From Arthrobacter_B citreus (GTDB lineage Bacteria; Actinomycetota; Actinomycetes; Actinomycetales; Micrococcaceae): a stretch of DNA of 64,000 bases. The notes below the pieces were generated by a model that saw only the letters and a program-made list of their open reading frames with translations, had not been told where the DNA came from and ran no database searches. Shown one piece after another: positions 15,617 through 24,291 of the stretch; within the stretch, counting starts at the first letter, position 1, and every line of letters begins with the position of its first letter. Where the stretch lies: assembly GCF_042429235.1 (NCBI RefSeq), contig NZ_JBHMBA010000019.1, one strand, 5' to 3'. Position numbers and translations under genes: made by a program.

Positions 15617-17263
15617 ATGACATTGAACTTCACCGCGATCGACTTCGAAACAGCCAACGGATCGCGGGACTCGGCCTGTGCCCTGGGTCTGGTGAAGGTA
15701 CGGGACGGCCGGATTGTCGAGCGCCGGGAATGGTTGCTGCGGCCCACGGACGGCGGCGGCTTCTGGCCCCGCAACGTGGAGGTCCACGGCATCACCGAGG
15801 GGATGGTTGCCGGAGCGCCCACCTGGGCACAGGTCCACCCGGAGATTGCGGCGCTTATCGACGACGACGTGATCCTCGCCCACAACGCGATCTTCGACCT
15901 GGGCGTGTTCGCCAAGACGAGCGAGACCGCGGGCATTGCGCCGCAGGCCTTCCGCTACGGGTGTTCCGTGGAACTGGCCAGGGCCTTCCTGACCTTGGAG
16001 AACTTTAAACTGCCCACCGTTAACGCGGCCCTGGGATTTGGCACCGTCCAGCACCACGACGGGCTGGCCGACGCCGAGGCGTGCGCCAACATCACCATCG
16101 CCCTGGCCGGACAGCAGGGGCTGGAGGACATTGACGCGGTCCTGACGTTCTGCGAGGCGAAGGGATCGGGCAGCGTGAGCGGTTCGGCCGGCAAGTCAGC
16201 TCCCGCTGCGCGTGCACTCCCGGGAGTCGGGCGGGCAGGTGCGACGTCGGGGGCCGGGCGGGCAGGTGCGACGTCGGGGGCCGGGCGGGCACAGCGGTTC
16301 ACTCCGCGGGCCACACTGGACCTGACGGAACCGGTGGCCCGGGTCTCCGCGAAGATGAGCGGACACATGGTCTCCTTCACCGGGGACTTTTCCGTGGAAC
16401 GTCCGGTCCTGCAGCAGCTGGTGCTCGAACACGGCGGGGCACTGAACAACCATGCCCCCACCCGCGCCACAACTTTGCTGGTGGTGGGGAACTGGGACGC
16501 TGACATGCTGCGGCCAGGCGCCGTCGTCAGCCGCTCGGTCCAGAAGGCGCAGGACCTTCGAGCCAAGGGCCAGAGTGTGGACATCATTGGAGAAGCGGCG
16601 TTCCGGCAGCTGCTGGACGCGGATCCCGGTGCTGCCCCAGGCGCAGCCGCAGCCGCAGCAGCCGTGCCGCTGCCCTCCACCTCCGAGCCGCTGTCCCTGG
16701 CAGACACCCCGCCGGTGCTGCCCAAACGCCGGGACGTCAAAGGCATGGCGGAGACCCTTGCGCGGATGGGACCGGCGGATCTGGCCACCGCAACGTTCAA
16801 GAGCGAGCACTACGGGGTGTTCCGGGTGGCCGGAACGGCTTTCACGTCTCCGGTGCTTGGGGTCCGGACGCTCGGACACCGCGGCATCGAAAACAACGGC
16901 AAGCCCGAGCGCGACATCCACTCCCTGACCTTGCTGCAGGGTGAGGATGCGGCTTCTGTCGGCACGCTCACCGGCCAGGACCCGGACCGCGAGTTCCTCG
17001 GGGTCCTGCTCAGCAGTGTCCAGCACGGAGACCTGGTCACGGCGGTGTTCGACGCCATGGGCGGCCCCTTCATGGTCCAGGCCGTGGCCGTCCACGCGCC
17101 GTTTGCCGACATGATCATGCTCGGATCGATGGTCTTGGCGCACCACGGGCGCCCGGGAACGAAGCTGAGCTGGCTGCAGGGGGTCATCCCGCGTGCCGAG
17201 CATGCGCTGCCCGTGCCCGGAATCATTACCGCATGGGACTTCTACGAATCCTCCGGAGACTAG
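15617..17263 (+). CDS. DEDDh 3'-5' exonuclease with BRCT domain and a novel C-terminal domain
   Basis: A 548-residue protein. Residues about 1-175 are a DnaQ-like exonuclease: ExoI AIDFETAN, ExoII HNAIFDLG, ExoIII HHDGLADAEA. A Gly/Ala-rich linker contains a 27-bp tandem repeat. Residues about 245-335 look like a BRCT domain (MVSFTGDFSVERPVLQQLVLEHGGA...TTLLVVG), as in NAD-dependent ligase and related DnaQ-BRCT proteins. A second Ala/Pro linker leads to a C-terminal region (about 380-548) I do not recognise. It stands alone, divergent from a VOC gene. Role in DNA repair or editing is inferred from the two known domains. Confidence 0.85.
   Translation: MTLNFTAIDFETANGSRDSACALGLVKVRDGRIVERREWLLRPTDGGGFWPRNVEVHGITEGMVAGAPTWAQVHPEIAALIDDDVILAHNAIFDLGVFAKTSETAGIAPQAFRYGCSVELARAFLTLENFKLPTVNAALGFGTVQHHDGLADAEACANITIALAGQQGLEDIDAVLTFCEAKGSGSVSGSAGKSAPAARALPGVGRAGATSGAGRAGATSGAGRAQRFTPRATLDLTEPVARVSAKMSGHMVSFTGDFSVERPVLQQLVLEHGGALNNHAPTRATTLLVVGNWDADMLRPGAVVSRSVQKAQDLRAKGQSVDIIGEAAFRQLLDADPGAAPGAAAAAAAVPLPSTSEPLSLADTPPVLPKRRDVKGMAETLARMGPADLATATFKSEHYGVFRVAGTAFTSPVLGVRTLGHRGIENNGKPERDIHSLTLLQGEDAASVGTLTGQDPDREFLGVLLSSVQHGDLVTAVFDAMGGPFMVQAVAVHAPFADMIMLGSMVLAHHGRPGTKLSWLQGVIPRAEHALPVPGIITAWDFYESSGD
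16231..16284 (+). repeat. Two exact 27-bp tandem units in the exonuclease linker
   Basis: Two identical 27-bp units (16231-16257 and 16258-16284) keep frame and encode GRAGATSGA twice, followed by the partial unit GRAQ. It is the hinge between the exonuclease and BRCT domains, so its copy number could vary without frame loss. Confidence 0.9.
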
Positions 17264-17320
17264 GCGGATCCGTTGCGGCCGGCGGGGCTTGGAGTTATAC
17301 CTCTGTAGAGGAGGTGGGGC

Positions 17321-18196
17321 ATGGGAGCTGCAGGCAGGTCTTTGAGGTCCGGCCGGAAGTACACACTGACGGAACCGGCCGCGGATGTTTTTTTTGTGGA
17401 AGGACCGGCATCGAACTGGGTACTCCTGCGCGGCGGGGACGCTTTCACACTGATCGACGGCGGATACCCGGGGGACCTGCCGCTGGTCCTGGCATCGATC
17501 CGGGACGCCGGGCTGGATCCGGCCGATGCAGCGGCAATCCTGATCACCCACGCCCATGTGGACCACGCCGGAACGGCAGGCCACTTTGCCGCCGCATTCC
17601 GGATCCCCGTGCTGTGCAGTCCGGCTGAACACCCGTTTCTGCTGGGGGAGGACCGGGAGCAGGTGTCCGTGGCGCACATCCTGAGCCGGACGTGGCAGCC
17701 ATCCGTCCTCCACTGGGCATGGCACGCGCTGTCTGCCGGCGGTGCGGGGCGGGTGGCGGTGCTGACCGCAGCAAGCTGGAAGAACGACGCCGAACTGGCG
17801 GCCCTGCCCGGCTCGCCCGTCGCGGTTCCCACCCCGGGCCATACCCCCGGCCACACCGCGTTCTATGTGCCCGCCGCCCGCGCAGTCGTGACCGGTGATG
17901 CGCTGGTCACGGGCCACGCCATCAGCCGGCAAAGCGGTCCGCAAATGCTGGACCGCATGTTCCATACGGACGAAGACGGTGCCCGGCGCTCGCTGGCGCA
18001 GCTCGGGAAACTGGATGCCTCGCTGCTGTTGCCCGGTCACGGCCCGGCTGTGCGGGTGGGGGTGCGGCAGGCCGTGGGAGCGGCGCGGGCGGCGCGGGTT
18101 GCGCCCCGAAAACGCCGGATCCTGGTTCCCAAACCCGTTGGCGGCTTTGCCGAGCCGACCTACGGACGGACTGTTCCGGACGCCGCCGACAGCTGA
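17321..18196 (+). CDS. MBL-fold metallo-hydrolase
   Basis: A 291-residue metallo-beta-lactamase-fold protein. Metal ligands are visible in THAHVDHAG (HxHxDH), TPGHTPGHTAF, VVTGDAL and LLPGHGPA. The N-terminus, FFVEGPASNWVLLRGGDAFTLIDGGYPGD, is typical of glyoxalase II/quorum-lactonase-like members. GAGGAGGT lies directly upstream of the ATG, and a small hairpin (ACCTC...GAGGT) could cover it. The substrate cannot be told; it lies 57 bp after the exonuclease gene. Confidence 0.88.
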   Translation: MGAAGRSLRSGRKYTLTEPAADVFFVEGPASNWVLLRGGDAFTLIDGGYPGDLPLVLASIRDAGLDPADAAAILITHAHVDHAGTAGHFAAAFRIPVLCSPAEHPFLLGEDREQVSVAHILSRTWQPSVLHWAWHALSAGGAGRVAVLTAASWKNDAELAALPGSPVAVPTPGHTPGHTAFYVPAARAVVTGDALVTGHAISRQSGPQMLDRMFHTDEDGARRSLAQLGKLDASLLLPGHGPAVRVGVRQAVGAARAARVAPRKRRILVPKPVGGFAEPTYGRTVPDAADS

Positions 18197-18327
18197 GCCG
18201 CCGCCGCGTTTTCCTGCACCTTCGCGACCGGCGCTGATGGGATCCCGGAGCCTTCCACAGGCGCTGTTCGGCTCCTCGCCGGTGCCGGCGGCCCGCCGTA
18301 ACGTTCCTCGAATTGAAGGAGGAACGC

Positions 18328-18696
18328 ATGGAAATGGATATTCAGGTGGCGCCGGTGCGCGCTCTGCTGGGTGATGTCCGGCTGGACCTCGATGAGCTGG
18401 AAAGCGCTCGGAAACGGCTGGCCGAGCAGGATGCCGGCGTACAGGAGGCGCTGGGTTCCTGCACCGAGATCGCCGAGGCTTCCGGGCGCATTTTCCGGGA
18501 CATCTTGGGCCGGGATCTCACTGCGGTCATGAGTCGCTGCAACAACGCGGTTGAGGGCGTTGCCCACGCCGTCGCCGAGTACATCAAGGGGGACGAACAG
18601 ATGGTCCGCAACGTCCAGCACCTTGCGGCGTCAGCGCCCACCAACTACCGCCCGCCGCGCTACGGCGGAGTCCTGAATATGAGGCCAGTGGAATGA
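18328..18696 (+). CDS. WXG100-like small helical protein
   Basis: A 122-residue protein starting at the ATG after AAGGAGGA. Predicted as two long helices (VAPVRALLGDVRLDLDELES... and AVMSRCNNAVEGVAHAVAEYI) with a disordered tail. There is no clear WxG, but size, helical character and coupling (ATGA, 4-bp overlap) to a DUF1023 hydrolase match ESX/WXG100-like partner proteins in actinobacteria. Export by a type VII system is an inference; no secretion genes are in the window. Confidence 0.65.
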   Translation: MEMDIQVAPVRALLGDVRLDLDELESARKRLAEQDAGVQEALGSCTEIAEASGRIFRDILGRDLTAVMSRCNNAVEGVAHAVAEYIKGDEQMVRNVQHLAASAPTNYRPPRYGGVLNMRPVE

Positions 18697-20588
18697 CCCG
18701 CCTCATCAACGTTGAGCTGACGGAGCTGCGCACGATGCCCGGCGGTGAACCGATCCAGTCCCTGGCCCGGGACATTCTGGGCAGCGCAGAGGCCTTCGAA
18801 GAAGCGGTCGCTTCGGCCGGCGCCAAGTGGCGGGGGCTGGGCGGGCTTTACTCCGCGCCCGAGCAGGATCTGGTCCTTCGCGCCTTCGATGCTCCGCTGG
18901 CCCAGACCCGGGAATACGCGGTCAGCAAAGGGACTCTCAGCGGTGCCCTTGACCGGTTCGGGAGTGAACTCATGGGCATTGACGCTCAGCGGCGGTCCCT
19001 GGAAGCCGAAATCGAAACCGTCTCCCTGCGCGTGGACGATGAACTGCGGGACGTGCGGCGGCAAGGCATCCGCGATGCACTCCTGGCGGCCGCCGCGGAA
19101 CCGCTCCGGGTCAAAGCGGAGGCGCTGTTGGCCCAGTTCGAACAGGCGCAGCGCGAGTGCCTGGCCGCGCTGGCCAGGATTTCCCGATCCGCTCCGGACG
19201 TGGTTTCCACGTTCCCCTCGACCCGCCTGGACCTTTTGTCCGTCACGCGCCGGGACATGAACAAGGCCTTTGCGAAGGCCGCTGCCCCGGACGCGCCACC
19301 CGAAGACATCAGGGCGCTGTACGCCCAGCTGTCCATGCTGGGTCCGGAGCTCCTGAACGAGTTGGGCCGGAACCCGGACGCCCAGCTGTTTCTGGCCGGC
19401 ATGAGCCCGCACGAGGAAGTCAACTTCTGGGCGGCACTGAACGCTCCCCAGCAGGCTGCCTTGGCAGCGGCCTTTCCCGCACTCGTTGGAAACCTGGAAG
19501 GAGCTCCGTACACCGTCCGGGACGCGGCCAACCGCAGGGTCCTGGCGGTGGTTCAGCGGAACCTGGGCCGGAACCTGGCACGAGGTCGGGACGGCCAGGG
19601 CCGGGGCCGGCCGGCTGTGAATGGTGACGCGGCGGATGGTGACACGGCGGATGGCGGCGCGGCTGCACGGGCGACCCGTGCCGACGCCGCGGGAGAGCTG
19701 CAACGGTTGCGGCAGTCCGAACGCGGCCGGGCAGTGACCGCGCTGCTGGCTGCACTGGATTCCCCGGGAGCCGAAGCCCGGCAGCTGATTTCCTTCGATC
19801 CGGGCACCAACGTCCCGCTGGCTGCCGTCAGCATCGGGGAAGGGCTGGACACTGCCGCCAATGTTTCCTTCCTGGTGCCGGGCATGAACACTTCGGCCAA
19901 AAGCGCAGTCCCGCTGGCGGGCGACGCGCAGTCCCTCGGACGGGAGCAGCGGCGAGCAGGTGTCCACGGCGATTCCACCGCCGTGGTGGCGTACATGGGC
20001 TACGAGCCGCCCACCGAAGCCACTGTGGGCGGGATGGCGAGTGCGGAACGGGGAGCTCCGGCTTTGGCCGGGGCACTGGACGGCCTGTACCTGACGCGGT
20101 CCGGTGATGGGGCGCCGCCTCCGGACGTCCATGTGGTGGCCCACTCCTACGGAACCACCCTGGCAGCCCTGGCGCTTGAGCAGACCCAATACCGGGTCAC
20201 CTCGGTGGTGATGCTTGCCTCCGCCGGAGTCCAACAGGCGTCAGCCCAGGACCTCAACGTTGATCTGGCCACCGACGGCACGACCGATGTCTACGTCACG
20301 CTGGCCTCCAATGACCGTCTGGCCGAGGTGGGGACAGCAGTCAGCAAAATCGTTGCCGTGGTGACGTTCAATCCCGACGCAGCCCGGGTGAGTCCGGTTG
20401 AGGAATTCTGGGGCGGAAGGCTTTTCAGCTCAGACGACGTCACGGCCGCCGGCAGGACCTTTGCCCCGGTCGCCGGCCACGGGCTGAACAGCTATCTGGC
20501 GGAGGACAGCTTCAGCCTGTACTTCACCGCCCTGGTGACCGCCGGCCGCGAGGACGAGGCGCTGTCCCTGGTGATGGCCGGCAGATGA
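18693..20588 (+). CDS. DUF1023 alpha/beta-hydrolase with long helical N-terminal region
   Basis: A 631-residue protein. Residues about 1-300 are mostly helical (coiled-coil-like around SLEAEIETVSLRVDDELRDVRRQ). A repetitive Asp/Gly/Ala linker follows (about 305-330, GDAADGDTADGG). The C-terminal part is a DUF1023 alpha/beta hydrolase: VSFLVPGMNT, nucleophile Ser in VVAHSYGT, probable Asp in ASNDRLAEVG, His in VAGHGLNSYL. The layout helical stalk plus hydrolase, behind a small WXG-like gene, is typical of putative type VII substrates or surface esterases in actinobacteria. No signal peptide is seen. Confidence 0.8.
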   Translation: MTRLINVELTELRTMPGGEPIQSLARDILGSAEAFEEAVASAGAKWRGLGGLYSAPEQDLVLRAFDAPLAQTREYAVSKGTLSGALDRFGSELMGIDAQRRSLEAEIETVSLRVDDELRDVRRQGIRDALLAAAAEPLRVKAEALLAQFEQAQRECLAALARISRSAPDVVSTFPSTRLDLLSVTRRDMNKAFAKAAAPDAPPEDIRALYAQLSMLGPELLNELGRNPDAQLFLAGMSPHEEVNFWAALNAPQQAALAAAFPALVGNLEGAPYTVRDAANRRVLAVVQRNLGRNLARGRDGQGRGRPAVNGDAADGDTADGGAAARATRADAAGELQRLRQSERGRAVTALLAALDSPGAEARQLISFDPGTNVPLAAVSIGEGLDTAANVSFLVPGMNTSAKSAVPLAGDAQSLGREQRRAGVHGDSTAVVAYMGYEPPTEATVGGMASAERGAPALAGALDGLYLTRSGDGAPPPDVHVVAHSYGTTLAALALEQTQYRVTSVVMLASAGVQQASAQDLNVDLATDGTTDVYVTLASNDRLAEVGTAVSKIVAVVTFNPDAARVSPVEEFWGGRLFSSDDVTAAGRTFAPVAGHGLNSYLAEDSFSLYFTALVTAGREDEALSLVMAGR

Positions 20589-20686
20589 AGGGATTCTCCG
20601 CCGGCATGCTGCCCCTTCTTCACTCCGGCCCGGGCGGGACCTACACTGGCCGCGTCAGGAGAACCTCCCACGCATCGGAGGAACAC

Positions 20687-21898
20687 ATGCACGACGGGAA
20701 GCCGCGGCGGAAACCGGACACCAAGCGCTCCGCGATTCTTGGTGCCATGTTCCTGATGGCCACCAGCGCTATCGGTCCGGGCTTCATTACCCAAACCGCC
20801 GTTTTCACCGTAAATTTGGGGGCCGCGTTTGCCTTCGCCATTCTGGTGTCGATCCTGGTGGACATGGCGGTGCAGCTGAACGTCTGGCGCATCATCGGCA
20901 TCTCCGGCCTGCGCGCCCAGGTGCTTGGCAACAAGGTGCTTCCGGGCATCGGCTGGGTGCTGGCGGTGCTGGTGTTTGTCGGCGGCCTGGTCTTCAACGT
21001 GGGCAACATTGCCGGCACCGGGCTCGGGCTCAACGCCATGCTCGGACTGGACCCGAAGATCGGCAGCGCCATTTCTGCGGCCCTGGCCATCCTCATCTTT
21101 CTGTCCAAGCGCGCCGGGCTGGCCCTGGACCGTGTGGTGGTGTTCCTGGGCGCCCTGATGATCCTCCTGATGCTGTATGTGGCCATCGTGGCAAACCCGC
21201 CAGTGGGCAGCGCGCTGAAAAACACCGTGCTGCCGGACCAGGTGGATTTCCTGGCCATCACCACGCTGATCGGCGGCACGGTTGGCGGGTACATTACCTA
21301 TGCAGGCGCACACCGCATGGTGGACGCCGGGAACTCAGGGGTTCAAAACCTCGGTTCCATCACCCGCGCGTCGTTACTGGGTGTCATTGTCACCGGGATC
21401 ATGCGGGTCCTGCTGTTCCTGGCAATCCTGGGGGTCGTTGCCGGCGGCGCGGCACTGACGAGCGGAAACCTGGCGGCTGAGGCATTTGGCATTGCTGCCG
21501 GCCAGGTGGGCATCCGACTGTTCGGGGTCATCTTCTGGGCCGCTGCGCTGACCTCGGTCATCGGTGCTTCCTACACATCGGTTTCCTTCATCACGAACCT
21601 CACCACGAAGGCACGGACCCGGAACCTGTTGACGGTGGCATTCATCGCTGTCTGCACCGGCGCATATCTGTTGCTGGGCCAGACTCCGCAGACCCTGCTC
21701 GTTTTTGCGGGTGCGTTCAACGGACTGATCCTGCCGCTGGGATTCGCGGTCCTGCTGTGGGCGGCGTGGCGGCGCCGGGACCTGCTGGCGGGCTACAACT
21801 ATCCCAAGTGGCTGCTGATTGTGGGAGTGCTGGCATGGCTGCTGACGCTGTATCTGGGCTGGAATTCCCTGGCCGGCCTGGGCCAGCTGTGGTCCTAG
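20687..21898 (+). CDS. NRAMP-like transporter (YcsG type), copy 1
   Basis: A 403-residue membrane protein with about 11 spans. Motifs SAIGPGFITQTAVFT, NVGNIAGTGLG and FAGAFNGLILPLGFAVLL belong to the NRAMP-related family whose B. subtilis member YcsG sits with the 5-oxoprolinase genes. It lacks the metal-binding DPGN of true NRAMP transporters, so an organic substrate such as 5-oxoproline is plausible. GGAGG precedes the ATG at 20687. It is followed after 137 bp by a very similar paralogue and shares its orientation. Confidence 0.82.
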   Translation: MHDGKPRRKPDTKRSAILGAMFLMATSAIGPGFITQTAVFTVNLGAAFAFAILVSILVDMAVQLNVWRIIGISGLRAQVLGNKVLPGIGWVLAVLVFVGGLVFNVGNIAGTGLGLNAMLGLDPKIGSAISAALAILIFLSKRAGLALDRVVVFLGALMILLMLYVAIVANPPVGSALKNTVLPDQVDFLAITTLIGGTVGGYITYAGAHRMVDAGNSGVQNLGSITRASLLGVIVTGIMRVLLFLAILGVVAGGAALTSGNLAAEAFGIAAGQVGIRLFGVIFWAAALTSVIGASYTSVSFITNLTTKARTRNLLTVAFIAVCTGAYLLLGQTPQTLLVFAGAFNGLILPLGFAVLLWAAWRRRDLLAGYNYPKWLLIVGVLAWLLTLYLGWNSLAGLGQLWS

Positions 21899-21961
21899 GG
21901 GCAGCCGGTACTGCTGTTAACAACAAGTAAATTTCCGCGGAGTTCAACACAATGACTCAAA

Positions 21962-21976
21962 GATTGTTGAACAACC
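21962..21976. promoter_or_regulatory. Palindrome GATTGTTGAACAACC, probable FCD-regulator operator
   Basis: The core TTGTTgAACAA (21964-21974) is a perfect inverted repeat fitting the FCD/GntR pattern TnGTnnnACnA, 60-74 bp before transporter copy 2. A stronger version of the same palindrome occurs before pxpA at 29310-29326. The shared site links the two divergent halves of the 5-oxoproline locus. Confidence 0.7.
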
Positions 21977-22035
21977 TTTAGACTGCTGGAAGTCCCTGTG
22001 GCCCTGACCACATTCTTCAAGCGATCGGAACCCGT

Positions 22036-23268
22036 ATGACAGCCCCTCCGGAAGCGGCCAAAACCACGAAGGCGAAAGCCCGACCCACAGCCAAGCGCAC
22101 CGCATTGCTGGGGGCAATGTTCCTGATGGCCACCAGCGCCATCGGTCCGGGATTCATCACGCAGACCACTGTCTTCACGGTCCAGCTTGGTGCCGCGTTC
22201 GCCTTCGCCATCCTGGTGTCGATCCTGGTGGACATAGCGGTCCAGATGAACGTATGGCGGATCATCGGCGTCTCCGGCCTGCGGGCCCAGGTGCTGGGCA
22301 ACAAAGTCCTTCCCGGCGCCGGCTGGGTATTGGCGGCGCTGGTGTTCGTGGGCGGCCTGGTCTTCAACATCGGCAACATTGCCGGGACCGGGCTCGGCAT
22401 GAACGCGATGTTTGGCCTCGATCCCAAAATCGGCGGCGTTATCTCCGCTGCAGTGGCAATCCTTGTGTTCCTGTCCAAAAAGGCAGGGCTGGCCCTGGAC
22501 CGGATTGTGGTGCTGCTCGGTGCCGTCATGATCCTGCTGATGCTTTACGTTGCCATCGTGGCGGCACCGCCGGTGGGCGAAGCCCTGAAAAACACAGTGC
22601 TGCCGGCCGAGGTGGATTTCCTGACCATCACCACCCTCATCGGCGGAACCGTGGGTGGCTACATCACCTATGCCGGGGCGCACCGGCTCCTCGACTCGGG
22701 CAACACCGGCACCGGACACGTCAAGGAAATCACCCGGGTCTCCCTGCTGGGGATCATCGTCACCGGCGTCATGCGGGTGCTGCTGTTCCTGGCCATCCTG
22801 GGCGTGGTCTCCAGCGGTGTGGCGCTGAGCGGGGACAACATGGCGGCTGACGCCTTCCTTGCCGCCGCGGGCGAAATCGGGCTGCGGATGTTCGGCATCG
22901 TGTTCTGGGCCGCCGCCCTGACCTCGGTTATTGGCGCTGCCTACACCTCGGTGTCCTTCGTGACCACAACCGCGACCAGTGACCGCAAACGCAGCATGAT
23001 CACCGTCATCTTCATTGCCTTCTGCGCCGCCGCCTACCTGCTGCTCGGCCAGGCTCCGCAGACCCTGCTCGTCTTTGCCGGCGCTTTCAACGGCCTCATC
23101 CTGCCCCTTGGTTTCGGTGTCCTGCTGTACGCCGCGTGGCGCCGCCGGGACCTGCTGCAGGGATACGCCTACCCGAAGTGGCTCCTGGGCATTGGCGTGC
23201 TCGCCTGGCTGCTGACCCTGTTCCTGGGGTGGAAGTCACTCTCCGGCCTGGCCGCGCTGTGGCAGTAA
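22036..23268 (+). CDS. NRAMP-like transporter (YcsG type), copy 2
   Basis: A 410-residue paralogue of the preceding transporter, with near-identical stretches (GAMFLMATSAIGPGFITQT, LTSVIGA, YTSVSF, LRAQVLGNKVLPG) and a basic N-terminal tail KTTKAKARPTAKR. It has its own upstream region with a TTGTTgAACAA operator, unlike copy 1, so this copy is likely the regulated one. It is followed after 43 bp by the DUF1445 gene. Probable uptake of 5-oxoproline or a related lactam/amino acid. Confidence 0.82.
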   Translation: MTAPPEAAKTTKAKARPTAKRTALLGAMFLMATSAIGPGFITQTTVFTVQLGAAFAFAILVSILVDIAVQMNVWRIIGVSGLRAQVLGNKVLPGAGWVLAALVFVGGLVFNIGNIAGTGLGMNAMFGLDPKIGGVISAAVAILVFLSKKAGLALDRIVVLLGAVMILLMLYVAIVAAPPVGEALKNTVLPAEVDFLTITTLIGGTVGGYITYAGAHRLLDSGNTGTGHVKEITRVSLLGIIVTGVMRVLLFLAILGVVSSGVALSGDNMAADAFLAAAGEIGLRMFGIVFWAAALTSVIGAAYTSVSFVTTTATSDRKRSMITVIFIAFCAAAYLLLGQAPQTLLVFAGAFNGLILPLGFGVLLYAAWRRRDLLQGYAYPKWLLGIGVLAWLLTLFLGWKSLSGLAALWQ

Positions 23269-23311
23269 CAGCGGCAGTAACCGGCTGCTGAACTTTTCGG
23301 AAAGGACCCAC

Positions 23312-24133
23312 ATGATGATGAACGGCGAACTCCACACCCCAACGGCCGAGGCCATCGACACCGCCTCCATGTCGCCGGCCGAAGCCCGCGCACTTTTCCG
23401 TGCCGGTCTCGTGACGCCCACGGCGGGCTGGTCCGCCGGCTATGCCCAGGCGAACCTGATCATTGTGCCCCGGGAACAGGCCTTCGACGTCCTGCTCTTC
23501 GCCCAGCGCAATCCCAAGTCCTGTCCGATCCTTGGGGTGCTCGACGCCGGTGAAACCTCCGGGACGCTGCTGGCCGGCGGTGACATCCGCACGGACCTGC
23601 CGCGGTACACCGTGTATGTCGACGGCGAAAAGGTGGCGGACCCAACGGACATCTCCGAGTACTGGCGCGATGACCTGGTGACGTTCATTGTGGGCTGCAG
23701 CTTCACGTTTGAGGCCGCCCTGCAGGAGGGCGGCGTCCGGATTGCCCACATTGACCAGGGCACCAACGTTCCCATGTACAGCACGTCGATCCGCTGCGAA
23801 CCCGCCGGGGAAATCAGCGGACCGCTGGTGGTGTCGATGCGTCCGGTTCCGGCATCGCAGGTGGCCGACGCCGTCCGCATCACCGCGCGCTATCCGGCCG
23901 TCCACGGGGCGCCCGTGCACGTGGGGAACCCGGAGGAACTGGGCATCAGCGACCTGTCCCGGCCTGACTTCGGTGACCCCGTGGATATCCCCGAGGGCCA
24001 CGTGCCGGTGTTTTGGGCCTGCGGCGTCACACCGCAGGCCGCGGTGATGGAGTCCCGGCCGTCGCTTGCCATCGGGCACGCGCCCGGGCACATGCTGATT
24101 ACCGACGCCCGGGACAGCACTTATCTGGTCTAG
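23312..24133 (+). CDS. DUF1445 protein (YcsI/putative hydro-lyase, D-glutamate cyclase-like)
   Basis: A 273-residue member of DUF1445. Family landmarks: GLVTPTAGWSAGYAQANLIIVP, the conserved CSFTFEAAL with its Cys (about residue 129), and the C-terminal FWACGVTPQAAVMESRP. B. subtilis YcsI lies in the same kind of cluster, and a mammalian relative is a D-glutamate cyclase forming 5-oxo-D-proline, so a link with 5-oxoproline metabolism is reasonable. AAAGGA precedes the first of three consecutive ATG codons. Confidence 0.85.
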   Translation: MMMNGELHTPTAEAIDTASMSPAEARALFRAGLVTPTAGWSAGYAQANLIIVPREQAFDVLLFAQRNPKSCPILGVLDAGETSGTLLAGGDIRTDLPRYTVYVDGEKVADPTDISEYWRDDLVTFIVGCSFTFEAALQEGGVRIAHIDQGTNVPMYSTSIRCEPAGEISGPLVVSMRPVPASQVADAVRITARYPAVHGAPVHVGNPEELGISDLSRPDFGDPVDIPEGHVPVFWACGVTPQAAVMESRPSLAIGHAPGHMLITDARDSTYLV

Positions 24134-24149
24134 TCGTACAGGAGGATCA

Positions 24150-24233
24150 GTGCCCGACACCAGGGACCAGTTGCCGGAAGCCGTTCACAGCCCGGCGGCT
24201 GGTCCCCTCGTGCGTGGAGTTACTTGGCTATAA
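24150..24233 (+). CDS. Possible 27-residue peptide or gene remnant
   Basis: A GTG (24150) stands 4 bp after a strong AGGAGG and opens a 27-codon frame ending at TAA, 17 bp after the DUF1445 gene. No homology is recognised. It could be a leader-like peptide or the stump of a deleted gene; the strong ribosome site is the only support. Confidence 0.25.
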   Translation: MPDTRDQLPEAVHSPAAGPLVRGVTWL

Positions 24234-24291
24234 AGGAGAGCAGCGACTTCTTGATCTCTTCGGCGTGTGTCCACCGGAGCCCGTGTGGTGA

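Noticed and set aside
17389..17397. Run of T bases inside the MBL gene as a possible frameshift or terminator
   Set aside because: The reading frame stays open across it (DVFFVEG) and there is no stem before it.
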